Source: JANOBD01 sp031411495
Lineage (GTDB): Bacteria; Planctomycetota; Phycisphaerae; Tepidisphaerales; Tepidisphaeraceae
Assembly: GCA_031411495.1 (NCBI GenBank)
Contig: JANOBD010000236.1
Coordinates: 1-64,000, forward strand
Reading direction: 5' to 3'
Length of the DNA stretch: 64,000 nucleotides
The notes under the pieces are model-generated. The model saw nothing but the letters and a program-made list of their open reading frames with translations, did not search any database and was not told the DNA's origin. The position numbers were made by a program, and so were the translations under genes. Below, piece after piece: positions 35,101 to 42,721 of this stretch (the stretch's first letter is position 1; every line of letters starts with the position of its first letter).

Positions 35101-35946
35101 ATGGCCGCCCTTCACGACACCGCGCGGGCGCTCTGCGCATCGCTTTTTACCGGCACGCAGATCGAGCACGTCCGCGCGCACCGGATCACCGCCGGGTTTT
35201 CGGTCGATTCGCACGTGCATGAGGACCTGATCCAGTTCGACTGGATCGTGAACTGTCGCGGCCGGGTGACGGCCGCGGAGAGGCAGACGAAGATCGACGG
35301 CTGCACCTTTCTGCTGGTGCCCCCGCGCGTGCCACACCAGATGAGCCTCGAGCCCGGCAGCGACGAAGGCAGGGTGTTCCACGTGCGGCTGCGGACCGAC
35401 GCGGCCGCGCGCAAGGCCCTTCGGTTCCAGCCCGCCATCGAGACCTCGCTGCCGGCGAGCAGCGCGATGGAGTCGGCCCTGCTGGACGTCTGGCGGCTTA
35501 CCGTCGGCTCGCCGGAACGCTCGCTGCTGCGTCTTGCGCGGCTGGCCGAGGCGATCGCGCTCTGGCCCGGCGCAGGCGAGTCGACGGCCGGCGGCGCAAA
35601 GCCCGCATCGGGCATCGGCATCGACCGCGATCTCGATTCTTCGCTCCGGCTGATGGAGCAATCGCTCCTCAAGCCGCCGACGCTGGATGAACTGGCTCAC
35701 GCCGCGCATCTCTCGGTCCGACATTTCACCCGGCGATTCCGCGCCACGTTCGGCATCGCGCCGATGGAGTATCTCGACCGCAAACGACTCGCGCTCGCGC
35801 AGCAGATGCTCGCGTACGAAGCCTCTACCGTCGGCGACGTCGCCGAGCGAATGCACTTCAGCTCGCTCGCAACGTTCAGCCGGTGGTTCAGCCACCTCGC
35901 CGGCGAAAGCCCGACGACCTATCGCTCGCGGCCGCATGCTCTGTAA
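35101..35946 (+). CDS. AraC-family transcriptional regulator
   Basis: 281 residues. The N-terminal half has cupin-like segments (SVDSHVHEDLIQFDWIVNCR, TFLLVPPRVPHQMSLEPGSD), suggesting a small-molecule-binding domain. The C-terminus has the two helix-turn-helix motifs of AraC: PPTLDELAHAAHLSVRHFTR and YEASTVGDVAERMHFSSLAT, followed by FSRWFSHLAGESPTTYR. It is the first gene before the catabolic cluster and its likely regulator (inference). The ATG at 35101 is preferred over an in-frame start at 35050 because the extra residues are not conserved in type. Confidence 0.85.
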   Translation: MAALHDTARALCASLFTGTQIEHVRAHRITAGFSVDSHVHEDLIQFDWIVNCRGRVTAAERQTKIDGCTFLLVPPRVPHQMSLEPGSDEGRVFHVRLRTDAAARKALRFQPAIETSLPASSAMESALLDVWRLTVGSPERSLLRLARLAEAIALWPGAGESTAGGAKPASGIGIDRDLDSSLRLMEQSLLKPPTLDELAHAAHLSVRHFTRRFRATFGIAPMEYLDRKRLALAQQMLAYEASTVGDVAERMHFSSLATFSRWFSHLAGESPTTYRSRPHAL

Positions 35947-35948
35947 TT

Positions 35949-36038
35949 CAGTCGAGAGTTGTGAGTGGAGAGCCGAGAGTTGAAGGAGGAGTAGAAAACA
36001 CGGTTTTTCTGAAACTCTCCACTCTCTACTCTCCACTG
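35949..36038. repeat. Inverted repeat R2 (CAGTCGAGAGTTG type), copy 2
   Basis: The left arm (35949-35981) begins CAGTCGAGAGTTGTGAGTGG and the right arm (36013-36038) ends CTCTACTCTCCACTG. The words are the same as in the element between the SPFH and ribbon-helix-helix genes. It begins 3 bp after the stop of the AraC-type gene. Confidence 0.8.
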
Positions 36039-36132
36039 ACCACGGCCAGAACTGCAAAGCGCTTCGTCCGCCAATGGAAATGACAAATCGCCGCTTCCGG
36101 GTGATCATTTGAGCCCAACGAGGAGCACACAC

Positions 36133-37299
36133 ATGGCAACGCGTCGCATCGGCATCATCATGAACGGCGTCACCGGCCGCATGGGCACCAACCAGCACCT
36201 GGTCCGCTCGATCCTGGCCATCATCAAGCAGGGCGGCGTGAAGGTCAGCCCAGAACTCACGCTGATGCCCGACCCGATCCTCACCGGCCGCAGCGAAGAG
36301 AAGCTCAAAGAACTCGCGATCAAGCACAAGATCGATCAGCCGCTCAAGTACACGACCGACATCCAGGGTGCCCTCGACGGCAAACACGGCGACTACGAGA
36401 TCTTCTTCGACGCGTCTGGCACGCTCCAGCGCGCGAAGTTCGTCGAGATGGCGGTGAAGGCGAAGAAGGCCGTCTACTGCGAAAAGCCGACCGCGGTCAC
36501 CACGGCTGAGGCGCTGCGCCTCGCCAAGCTCTGCGAAGATGCCGGCGTGAAGAACGGCGTCGTGCAGGACAAGCTCTTTCTGCCCGGCCTGCGGAAAATC
36601 CAGATGCTCAAGAACCTAGGGTTCTTCGGCAAAGTGCTCAGTGTGAAGGGCGACTTCGGCTACTGGGTGTTCACCGGCCTCGATTACGAACAGCCCGCCC
36701 AACGCCCGAGCTGGAACTACCGCAGCGAAGACGGCGGCGGCCTGATGATCGACATGTTCTGCCACTGGGAATACGTCATCGGCAACCTTTTCGGCCGCGT
36801 GACGAAACTCGTCGCCTGCGGACGCACCGATATTCCCGAGCGCAAGAACGAAGACGGCAGCACGTTCAAGGCGACGGCGGATGACAGCGCGTACGCGATC
36901 TTCGTTCTCGAAGACGGCACGGTATGCCAGTTCAACAGCAGTTGGTGTACGCGTGTCCGCCGCGATGATCTGTTGACGGTTCAAGTCGATGGCGACAAAG
37001 GCTCTGCCGTTGCGGGATTGCGTGAAGTGTTCGTACAAGGCGCGGCCGAGACGCCCAAGCCGGTCTGGAATCCGGATGTGCCGCAGCCGATCAAGTTCAT
37101 GGAGAACTGGCAGCAGGTGCCGAACAACATCGAGTACGACAACGGCTTCAAGATCCAGTGGGAACTGTTCCTTCGTCACGTCGCGCTGAACGAGCCGTTC
37201 CGCTGGAGCCTGCGTGAGGGCGCAAAGGGCGTGCAGCTTGCCGAGTTGGGCATGAAGAGCTGGAAAGAAGGCAAGTGGGTGGACGTGCCGAAACTGTGA
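36133..37299 (+). CDS. Gfo/Idh/MocA family oxidoreductase
   Basis: 388 residues. The start MATRRIGIIMNGVTGRMGTN contains a GxxGRMG nucleotide-binding loop. The family EKP-type motif is KKAVYCEKPTAVTTAEALRL, and the C-terminal domain holds RPSWNYRSEDGGGLMIDMFC, with H-W following. Members oxidise sugar derivatives with NAD(P). Placed between an AraC regulator and genes for an isomerase, GH88, SDR and KDPG aldolase, it probably acts in uronate or sugar-acid breakdown (inference). A strong GAGGAG box precedes the ATG at 36133. Confidence 0.88.
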   Translation: MATRRIGIIMNGVTGRMGTNQHLVRSILAIIKQGGVKVSPELTLMPDPILTGRSEEKLKELAIKHKIDQPLKYTTDIQGALDGKHGDYEIFFDASGTLQRAKFVEMAVKAKKAVYCEKPTAVTTAEALRLAKLCEDAGVKNGVVQDKLFLPGLRKIQMLKNLGFFGKVLSVKGDFGYWVFTGLDYEQPAQRPSWNYRSEDGGGLMIDMFCHWEYVIGNLFGRVTKLVACGRTDIPERKNEDGSTFKATADDSAYAIFVLEDGTVCQFNSSWCTRVRRDDLLTVQVDGDKGSAVAGLREVFVQGAAETPKPVWNPDVPQPIKFMENWQQVPNNIEYDNGFKIQWELFLRHVALNEPFRWSLREGAKGVQLAELGMKSWKEGKWVDVPKL

Positions 37300-37305
37300 T
37301 CGGAT

Positions 37306-37817
37306 GATGGTCGCGAAGAACGAAGGGAATGAAGGTGCGCGAAGAAGAAAAGAAGAGTTTCTTCGATTTCCGTGCTCGCGATCCGAATCGGCTTGAAGAC
37401 GAGACAGAAGCGCTGGCTACGAAGATTGTCGATGTGCTCATCGAAGTGCATCGCCACTTGGGGCCGGGGCATCTTGAATCGACTTGCGAGACAACTGTCT
37501 GCCATGAGCTTTCCTTACGCGGGATCCCGTTCGACCGGCAACAGGAAATCGATGTGTTCTACAAAGGCTCGTTGGCGGGTAGGGGATTCGTCGACGTCCT
37601 TGTAGCAAAAAGAGTGGTGCTTGAATTGAAGTCCGTGGAGCAGTTACTCGGCGTTCATCGCGCGCAAGTTGGAAGCTACTTGGCATCGCTGGACCTTGAA
37701 CTCGGAATCTTGGCAAACTTCAACGTCGAACTGATGAAAGATGGGATCAAGCGAGTCGTACGAAAGCGCAAGAACTAACTTCGCGAACCTTCGCCTCCTT
37801 CGTTCTTCGCGACCATC
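37306..37817. mobile_element. Putative minimal mobile element: terminal inverted repeats around a GxxExxY gene
   Basis: 39-nt arms at 37306-37344 and 37779-37817 are inverted repeats with 34 of 39 matches; the outer 21 nt (starting GATGGTCGCGAAGAACG) are perfect. The only gene inside starts at 37329, within the left arm, and ends at 37778, directly beside the right arm. No clear target-site duplication could be identified. Gene-less relatives are at 20158-20296, 38651-38824 and 43299-43480. Mobility is inferred from structure. Confidence 0.6.
37329..37778 (+). CDS. GxxExxY family protein (PD-(D/E)xK nuclease-like)
   Basis: 149 residues. The family region is VDVLIEVHRHLGPGHLESTC followed by ETTVCHELSLRGI. 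The GxxExxY motif here reads GHLESTC, so the family Tyr is a Cys. Later FDRQQEIDVFYKGSLAGRGF and VDVLVAKRVVLELKSVEQL hold the D...E-x-K pattern of PD-(D/E)xK nucleases, and LASLDLELGILANFNVELMK is the usual C-terminal part. The biological role of the family is unknown. The gene sits between two genes of the catabolic cluster but is enclosed by terminal inverted repeats, so it probably belongs to an insertion rather than to the pathway. Confidence 0.75.
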   Translation: MKVREEEKKSFFDFRARDPNRLEDETEALATKIVDVLIEVHRHLGPGHLESTCETTVCHELSLRGIPFDRQQEIDVFYKGSLAGRGFVDVLVAKRVVLELKSVEQLLGVHRAQVGSYLASLDLELGILANFNVELMKDGIKRVVRKRKN

Positions 37818-37831
37818 GAGAGACGCAAACA

Positions 37832-38644
37832 ATGCTAAGCCACCTCGCCATTCACACCATGACCAATAAGCCCTGGTCGCTCGCGCAGTGCGTCGATGCG
37901 TACGCGAGCGCCGGCGTCGGGGGCATCTCGGTGTGGCGGAATGTGATCGAGCCGATCGGCATCGCGGAAGCGGCACGCATCGTCCGCGGGTCGAAGCTCA
38001 AAGTGCCGGCCCTCGTCCGCGGCGGATTCTTCGCGGCATTCGATCCGGCAAAGCGACAAGCCGCGATCGATGAGAACAAGAAGTGCATCGACGAGGCGGC
38101 CGCGATCGGCGCGGAGATGGTCGTGCTCGTTGTCGGCGCGGTCGTCGGCATGCCGTTGACGGAAGCGCGGAGGCAAGTTGCGGAAGGCATCGACCTGTGC
38201 ATCGAACACGCGAGGGCCAACAACGTGAAGCTCGCGATCGAGCCGCTGCACCCGATGTACGCGGCCGACCGATCTTGCATCAACCGCATGAAGGAAGCCC
38301 GCGAGGTGTGCGAGATTCTCAAGAGCCCGTGGGTCGGCATTGCGTGCGATGTCTATCACGTCTGGTGGGATCCGGATCTGGATCGCGAGATCGAACTGGC
38401 CGGCAGGAACGGCACACTCTTCGGCTTCCACATCTGCGACTGGAAGGCGAATACGGCCGACCTGCTGAATGATCGCGGCCTGATGGGCGAAGGGTGCATC
38501 GATCTTCGCGGAATCCGGCGGAAAGTCGAAGCGGCTGGCTTCAAGGGCTTGAACGAGTGCGAGATTTTCTCCACGATCCACTGGGCCAAGGACCAGCACG
38601 CGTATCTGCACGAAATCCTGGCGGCATATCAGAAACACGTTTGA
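37832..38644 (+). CDS. Sugar phosphate isomerase/epimerase (xylose-isomerase-like TIM barrel)
   Basis: 270 residues. The sequence runs as a TIM barrel: VGGISVWRNVIEPIGIAEAA, VPALVRGGFFAAFDPAKRQA, GAEMVVLVVGAVVGM, NNVKLAIEPLHPMYAADRSC and SPWVGIACDVYHVWWDPDL. The Glu, Asp, His and a final NECEIFSTIHW contribute the metal-site residues of this family, which covers xylose isomerases, tagatose 3-epimerases and inosose dehydratases. Placed with uronate-type genes it may isomerise a hexuronate or keto sugar (inference). The gene begins 14 bp after the right terminal repeat of the GxxExxY element. Confidence 0.85.
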   Translation: MLSHLAIHTMTNKPWSLAQCVDAYASAGVGGISVWRNVIEPIGIAEAARIVRGSKLKVPALVRGGFFAAFDPAKRQAAIDENKKCIDEAAAIGAEMVVLVVGAVVGMPLTEARRQVAEGIDLCIEHARANNVKLAIEPLHPMYAADRSCINRMKEAREVCEILKSPWVGIACDVYHVWWDPDLDREIELAGRNGTLFGFHICDWKANTADLLNDRGLMGEGCIDLRGIRRKVEAAGFKGLNECEIFSTIHWAKDQHAYLHEILAAYQKHV

Positions 38645-38650
38645 AGTAAC

Positions 38651-38824
38651 TCACCACGGAGACACGGAGGCACGGAGATGGGAAGACATGGTCGCGAAGA
38701 GACGAAGTGAGTGAGGAATCGCGAAGAGTTCATCGAAGAGTTTTGTTCATTTTTGACTTCGCGTTTCTTCGCCTGCTTCGATCCTTCGCGACCAATCCTC
38801 CGTGTCTCAGTGCCTCCGTGGTGA
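38651..38824. repeat. Composite intergenic inverted repeat with nested R5 arms (copy 2)
   Basis: The outer arms, 38651-38677 and 38798-38824, start TCACCACGGAGACACGGAGG and pair with 24 of 27 matches. Inside them GGTCGCGAAG (38690-38699) and CTTCGCGACC (38784-38793) repeat the ends of the GxxExxY element. The element fills the gap before the GH88 gene, starting 7 bp after the previous stop and ending 8 bp before the next start. Confidence 0.8.
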
Positions 38825-38831
38825 ATAGAGA

Positions 38832-40241
38832 ATGAAGATCGACAACACCATCAAGCCCGCATCGCTCACCAAGCAGCTCACGCGCACGTTCGAGCTCGCG
38901 CAGACGAAAGTCCGCGCCATCGACAAGCGATGGGATCCGTCCAAGGGTACGCCGGTCTTTACCGTCAACGGCAAGTACACGACGCGCGGCTGGACGGAAT
39001 GGACGCAAGGGTTCCAATACGGCTGCGCGATCCTCACGTACGACGCCACCGAAGATCAGCACCTTCACGAACTGGGCCTGCGCCGAACGATCGATCACAT
39101 GTCTCATCATGTGACGCACATCGGCGTGCACGATCACGGCTTCAACAACCTGAGCACGTACGGAAACCTCCGTCGTCTGATGCTCGAAGGCCGCACGCCG
39201 ATGCACGCGTGGGAGATGGCGTATTACGACATGGCGCTCAAGGCATCGGGCGCGGTGCAGGCGGCGCGGTGGCAGGGCACGCACCCGGCGAAGGACAAGG
39301 CCGGCCTCGAACCAACGGCCCACGCGCCGGCGCTGGGCTACATCTACAGCTTTAACGGCCCGCACTCGCTCTTCGTCGACACGATGCGAACGACGCGCAT
39401 CCTCGGCGTCGCCTGGCAACTCGGCCACAAGCTGATGCACGAGAACGACAAGGCTGCCGACCTGCTCAAGCGGCTCGTCCTGCACGGCCTGACGACGAAT
39501 CAACACATCATCTTCCACGGACAATCCGGCCAGACCTACGACGTTCGCGGCCGCACCGCGCACGAGGCCGTCTTCAACCGCAACGATGGCAACTTCCGCT
39601 GTCGCAGTTCGCAGCAGGGCTACAGCCCGTTCAGCACGTGGACGCGCGGCCTGGCGTGGGCGATGCTCGGCTACGCTGAAGAGCTGGAGTTCTTCCAGAC
39701 GATCGACGACGCGACCTTCGAAGCGAGCGTCGGCCTGAAGAAAAAGGACGTCGTGAAGGCGTACGAACAGGCGGCGATCGACACGTGCGATCACTACATC
39801 GACGACGTCACCGCTGCCGATGGAATCCCGTACTGGGACGACGGGGCGCCAAACCTTCACAAGCTCGGCGACTGGCAATCGAAGCCCGCGAATCCGTACA
39901 ACGATCACGAGCCCGTCGACGCGAGTGCCAGCGCGATCGCCGCGCAGGGACTTCTGCGGCTCGGAAACTATCTCGGCAAGAAGGGGACGCGGTACACGCA
40001 GGCCGGCCTCACCGTCACAAAGACGCTGCTGGGTGAGCCGTATCTGTCGACGAACCTCAAGCATGAGGGGATGCTGCTGCACAGCGTGTATCACCACCCC
40101 AACGGCTGGGACAATGTGCCGAAGGGGCGCAAGGTGCCGTGCGATGAGAGCAGCATGTGGGGCGACTATCACCTCCTCGAACTGGCGTTGTACCTGAAGC
40201 GCGTTGCCGATAAGGGGCCGTACCTGACGTTTTTTGCGTGA
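38832..40241 (+). CDS. Glycoside hydrolase family 88-like (unsaturated glucuronyl hydrolase type)
   Basis: 469 residues. GH88 and GH105 enzymes remove the unsaturated uronic acid left by polysaccharide lyases; they fold as an (alpha/alpha)6 barrel. Seen here: TRGWTEWTQGFQYGCAILTY, DHGFNNLSTYGNLRRLM with an Asp in the first catalytic region, SSQQGYSPFSTWTRGLAWAM, GIPYWDDGAPN with DHEPVDASASAIAAQGLLRL, and ESSMWGDYHLLELALYL near the end. No signal peptide is visible, so it should act in the cytoplasm on imported oligosaccharides. The product, an unsaturated uronate, would feed the KDG/KDPG route of the neighbouring genes (inference). Confidence 0.82.
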   Translation: MKIDNTIKPASLTKQLTRTFELAQTKVRAIDKRWDPSKGTPVFTVNGKYTTRGWTEWTQGFQYGCAILTYDATEDQHLHELGLRRTIDHMSHHVTHIGVHDHGFNNLSTYGNLRRLMLEGRTPMHAWEMAYYDMALKASGAVQAARWQGTHPAKDKAGLEPTAHAPALGYIYSFNGPHSLFVDTMRTTRILGVAWQLGHKLMHENDKAADLLKRLVLHGLTTNQHIIFHGQSGQTYDVRGRTAHEAVFNRNDGNFRCRSSQQGYSPFSTWTRGLAWAMLGYAEELEFFQTIDDATFEASVGLKKKDVVKAYEQAAIDTCDHYIDDVTAADGIPYWDDGAPNLHKLGDWQSKPANPYNDHEPVDASASAIAAQGLLRLGNYLGKKGTRYTQAGLTVTKTLLGEPYLSTNLKHEGMLLHSVYHHPNGWDNVPKGRKVPCDESSMWGDYHLLELALYLKRVADKGPYLTFFA

Positions 40242-40248
40242 ATAACCA

Positions 40249-40316
40249 ATTCGTATCATGAGCGTCCCGCTCATGTTGAACTTAGGAATCATGAGCGGGA
40301 CGCTCATGCTACGAAT
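40249..40316. repeat. Inverted repeat R3 (CATGAGCGTCCCGCTCATG type) abutting a start codon
   Basis: Two 27-nt arms, 40249-40275 and 40290-40316, start ATTCGTA and match at 26 of 27 positions. Each arm carries the near-palindrome CATGAGCGTCCCGCTCATG, so two small hairpins or one large one can form. The right arm ends at the base before the ATG of the SDR gene, leaving no room for a Shine-Dalgarno site. Confidence 0.95.
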
Positions 40317-41087
40317 ATGAAACGAGTCGCACTGATAACAGGCGGATCGCGCGGCATCGGCTTCGGCGTCGCACAGGAGCTCGCGCGATCGGGTTTTGAT
40401 GTCGTCATCAACGGCCGGCGCGATGCGAGCGATGTCGCCGACGCGATCCAGACGCTCGAAGGCCTGGGGGCAAGAGTTCTCTACTGTAAAGCCGATGTCG
40501 CGAGCCGCGACGATCACGCGAGCATGCTCGCCTCGATCCGGCAGACATTCGGCCGACTCGACGTGCTGGTGAACAACGCCGGCGTCGCGCCGGACGTGCG
40601 GGCCGACATCCTCGAGGCAGGCGAAGCGAGCTTCGATCGATTGATCAACATCAACCTCCGCGGGCCTTATTTCCTGACCCAGAGCGTCGCCAAATGGATG
40701 ATCGAGCAGCGTCAAGCGGATCCTCACTTCAAGAGCGTCATCGTCAATGTCAGTTCGATCAGCGCCAGCGTCGCGAGCGCGAACCGCGGCGACTACTGCA
40801 TCTCCAAGGCCGGCGTCGCGATGGCGACGCAGCTCTGGGCCGTGCGGTTGGCGGAGTACGGGATTGATGTCTTCGAGGTCCGGCCGGGCATCATCGCCAC
40901 CGACATGACCAGCGGCGTCACCGAGAAGTACGACAAGCTCATCGCGGGCGGCCTCACGCTCGAAAAGCGCTGGGGCACGCCTACGGATGTCGGCAAGGCG
41001 GTGTCCGTTCTCGCACGCGGCGAGTTGTCGTATGCCACCGGACAGGTCTTGATGATCGATGGCGGTCTGACGAGTCTGCGACTCTGA
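40317..41087 (+). CDS. Short-chain dehydrogenase/reductase (SDR), 3-oxoacyl-ACP reductase-like
   Basis: 256 residues. Classical SDR motifs: ALITGGSRGIGFGVAQEL at the N-terminus, DVLVNNAGVAPDVR (NNAG), SVIVNVSSISA with the catalytic Ser and DYCISKAGVAM with the Tyr and Lys of the YxxxK motif. The ending ELSYATGQVLMIDGGLTS is typical. In this setting it may be a 2-keto-3-deoxygluconate-type or uronate dehydrogenase rather than a fatty-acid enzyme (inference). The start is the ATG at 40317, immediately after an inverted repeat. Confidence 0.88.
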   Translation: MKRVALITGGSRGIGFGVAQELARSGFDVVINGRRDASDVADAIQTLEGLGARVLYCKADVASRDDHASMLASIRQTFGRLDVLVNNAGVAPDVRADILEAGEASFDRLININLRGPYFLTQSVAKWMIEQRQADPHFKSVIVNVSSISASVASANRGDYCISKAGVAMATQLWAVRLAEYGIDVFEVRPGIIATDMTSGVTEKYDKLIAGGLTLEKRWGTPTDVGKAVSVLARGELSYATGQVLMIDGGLTSLRL

Positions 41088-41162
41088 ACCCCCACTCGGC
41101 CGCCGTGCTTGCTCGGCGTGCCACTCAACGCGTCGCAAGCGACCCGGCTTCATGGAGAAAAC

Positions 41163-41801
41163 ATGCTTGAATCCATCATCGCTCAAATCGCTCATTGTGC
41201 CGTCGTTCCCGTCATCGCGCTCGACCGCGTGGAGGATGCGCTCCCGCTTGCGGATGCGCTCGTCGCCGGCGGCCTCCCGCTCGCGGAGGTCACGTTTCGC
41301 ACCACTGCCGCCGAGGCGTCGATCAAGGCGATGAGCAAACGCTCCGACATTCTCGTCGGCGCGGGAACCGTGCTCAATCCCGATACCGCGAAGCGTGCCG
41401 TCGACGCGGGAGCGAAGTTCATCGTCTCGCCGGGCTTCAACCCGAAAACGGTCAGGTACTGCGTCGAGAACAACATCCCGATCACGCCCGGCTGCATCAC
41501 GCCGAGCGACATCGAGGCCGCGCTCGATCACGGCCTCTCCGTCGTGAAGTTCTTCCCCGCCGAGGCGTTTGGCGGCCTCAAGACGATCAAGGCGCTCGCC
41601 GCCCCGTACGCGATGATGAAGTTCATCCCCACCGGCGGCATCACCGACAAATCGCTTGCCGACTACCTCGCGTTCAAGCCGATCCTCGCCGTCGGCGGGA
41701 GCTGGTTCGTCGCCAAGGAATTGCTCGCGGCCGGCAAGTGGGACGAAGTCACGCGTCTCACGAAACAGGCCGTCGACATCGCGCGGGCGGCGGGGCGATA
41801 G
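41163..41801 (+). CDS. eda: KDPG/KHG aldolase (2-keto-3-deoxy-6-phosphogluconate aldolase)
   Basis: 212 residues, typical length. Eda cleaves KDPG into pyruvate and glyceraldehyde 3-phosphate (Entner-Doudoroff route). Visible: VVPVIALDRVEDALPLADAL, PLAEVTFRT with the catalytic Glu42, VGAGTVLNPD, ITPGCITPSDIEAALDHG, the Schiff-base Lys129 in VVKFFPAEAFGGL, and FIPTGGITDKSLADYLAF. The ATG at 41163 follows GGAGAAAAC. It closes the catabolic cluster after the SDR gene. The matching KDG kinase is probably the PfkB-type gene at 55554-56633. Confidence 0.95.
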   Translation: MLESIIAQIAHCAVVPVIALDRVEDALPLADALVAGGLPLAEVTFRTTAAEASIKAMSKRSDILVGAGTVLNPDTAKRAVDAGAKFIVSPGFNPKTVRYCVENNIPITPGCITPSDIEAALDHGLSVVKFFPAEAFGGLKTIKALAAPYAMMKFIPTGGITDKSLADYLAFKPILAVGGSWFVAKELLAAGKWDEVTRLTKQAVDIARAAGR

Positions 41802-41858
41802 GCTCCTTGTCCCGAACCGCGTCTGGATGGCTCGTCCAACGAACCCTACACTGCCGGT

Positions 41859-42104
41859 ATGCGGATCCAGGTCAGACTCTTCGCGATCCTGCGCGACAAA
41901 GCCAAGCTCAACGCGTTCGACCTGGACCTCGCCGACCGATCGACCGTGGCCGAGGCGTTCGCGCGGCTCGCGATCGAGTTGCCGGCCATCGCGATCTATC
42001 TGCCACGCGTCGCGCCCGCGGTGAACCGCGAATACGCGAAACCGGAACGCGTGCTTCGGGACGGCGACGAGTTGGCGCTGATTCCGCCGGTGAGCGGAGG
42101 CTAG
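41859..42104 (+). CDS. moaD: Molybdopterin synthase small subunit MoaD (ThiS family)
   Basis: 81 residues. The fold is ubiquitin-like: MRIQVRLFAILRDKAKLNAF, DRSTVAEAFARLAIELP and a C-terminal DGDELALIPPVSGG, ending in the Gly-Gly required for thiocarboxylation by MoeB. MoaD carries the sulfur used by MoaE to build molybdopterin. The gene is followed after 7 bp by moaE, an ordinary operon order. Confidence 0.92.
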   Translation: MRIQVRLFAILRDKAKLNAFDLDLADRSTVAEAFARLAIELPAIAIYLPRVAPAVNREYAKPERVLRDGDELALIPPVSGG

Positions 42105-42111
42105 AAACACT

Positions 42112-42579
42112 ATGGATGACCGCATCGACATCCTCCCCGAGTCCCTCGACACCGCCGCCGCGATCGACTCGGTTGCTCATCCCGATGCCGGCGGCATCGA
42201 CGTCTTTCTCGGCGTCACGCGGGCCGAGAAGCGGGCCGACGGGGTCGAGCTGCTCGCGCTCGATTACGAGGCCTACGCCGACATGGCCACCCAGCAGATG
42301 AAATCACTCGTCGCGCTCGCCAGGACGCGCTGGCCGATCTGTCGTGCCGCGCTGCTTCACCGCGTCGGCCGGGTGGAGATCGGCCATCCGAGCATCGTCA
42401 TCGCGGTCAGCTGCCCGCACCGCGGGCAGGCGTTCGAGGCCTGCCGGTTCCTGATCGATGAGCTCAAAAAATCCGTCACCATCTGGAAGAAAGAAGTCTG
42501 GGCGGACGAGCAGACGTCGTGGTCGCAGCGCTCAGAGATGCGGGCGAATGATGAATCTCGAAATCCGAATGACGAATGA
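42112..42579 (+). CDS. moaE: Molybdopterin synthase catalytic subunit MoaE
   Basis: 155 residues. MoaE transfers sulfur from MoaD to precursor Z. Typical segments: GGIDVFLGVTRAEKRADGVE, LALDYEAYADMATQQMKSL, ALLHRVGRVEIGHPSIVIAV, HRGQAFEACRFLIDELKKSV and TIWKKEVWADEQTSW, with the conserved lysines near the C-terminus. The last residues, RANDESRNPNDE, are encoded by dispersed repeat R1 and replace what would be a shorter natural tail; both the repeat words and this tail begin at about 42546. Confidence 0.93.
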   Translation: MDDRIDILPESLDTAAAIDSVAHPDAGGIDVFLGVTRAEKRADGVELLALDYEAYADMATQQMKSLVALARTRWPICRAALLHRVGRVEIGHPSIVIAVSCPHRGQAFEACRFLIDELKKSVTIWKKEVWADEQTSWSQRSEMRANDESRNPNDE

Positions 42580-42702
42580 ATGACCCGATTTCGAATGCTC
42601 AAATCACGAGGGGATGCCTGCCGTCTCGACACTCGGATTTCCTGCCTTCGACATTCATTCGATGTCCGATCATTCGTCATTCGGATTTCGTCATTCGAAT
42701 TT
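42546..42702. repeat. Dispersed inverted repeat R1 (AATGACGAA/TTCGTCATT type), copy 2
   Basis: The left half carries GAATGATGAATCTCG, AAATCCGAATGACGAATG and TTTCGAATGC. The right half carries CATTCATTCGATG, CATTCGTCATTCGGATTTCG and TCATTCGAATTT. Order and words match copy 1 at 4988-5137. It covers the last codons of moaE and ends 19 bp before the next gene. Confidence 0.75.
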
Positions 42703-42721
42703 GCCCCCGTATCCTTCCCGC

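Noticed and set aside
38730..42152. Long minus-strand open frame opposite GH88, SDR and KDPG aldolase
   Set aside because: The plus-strand genes carry intact catalytic motifs; the antisense translation is Arg/His-rich with no recognisable family.
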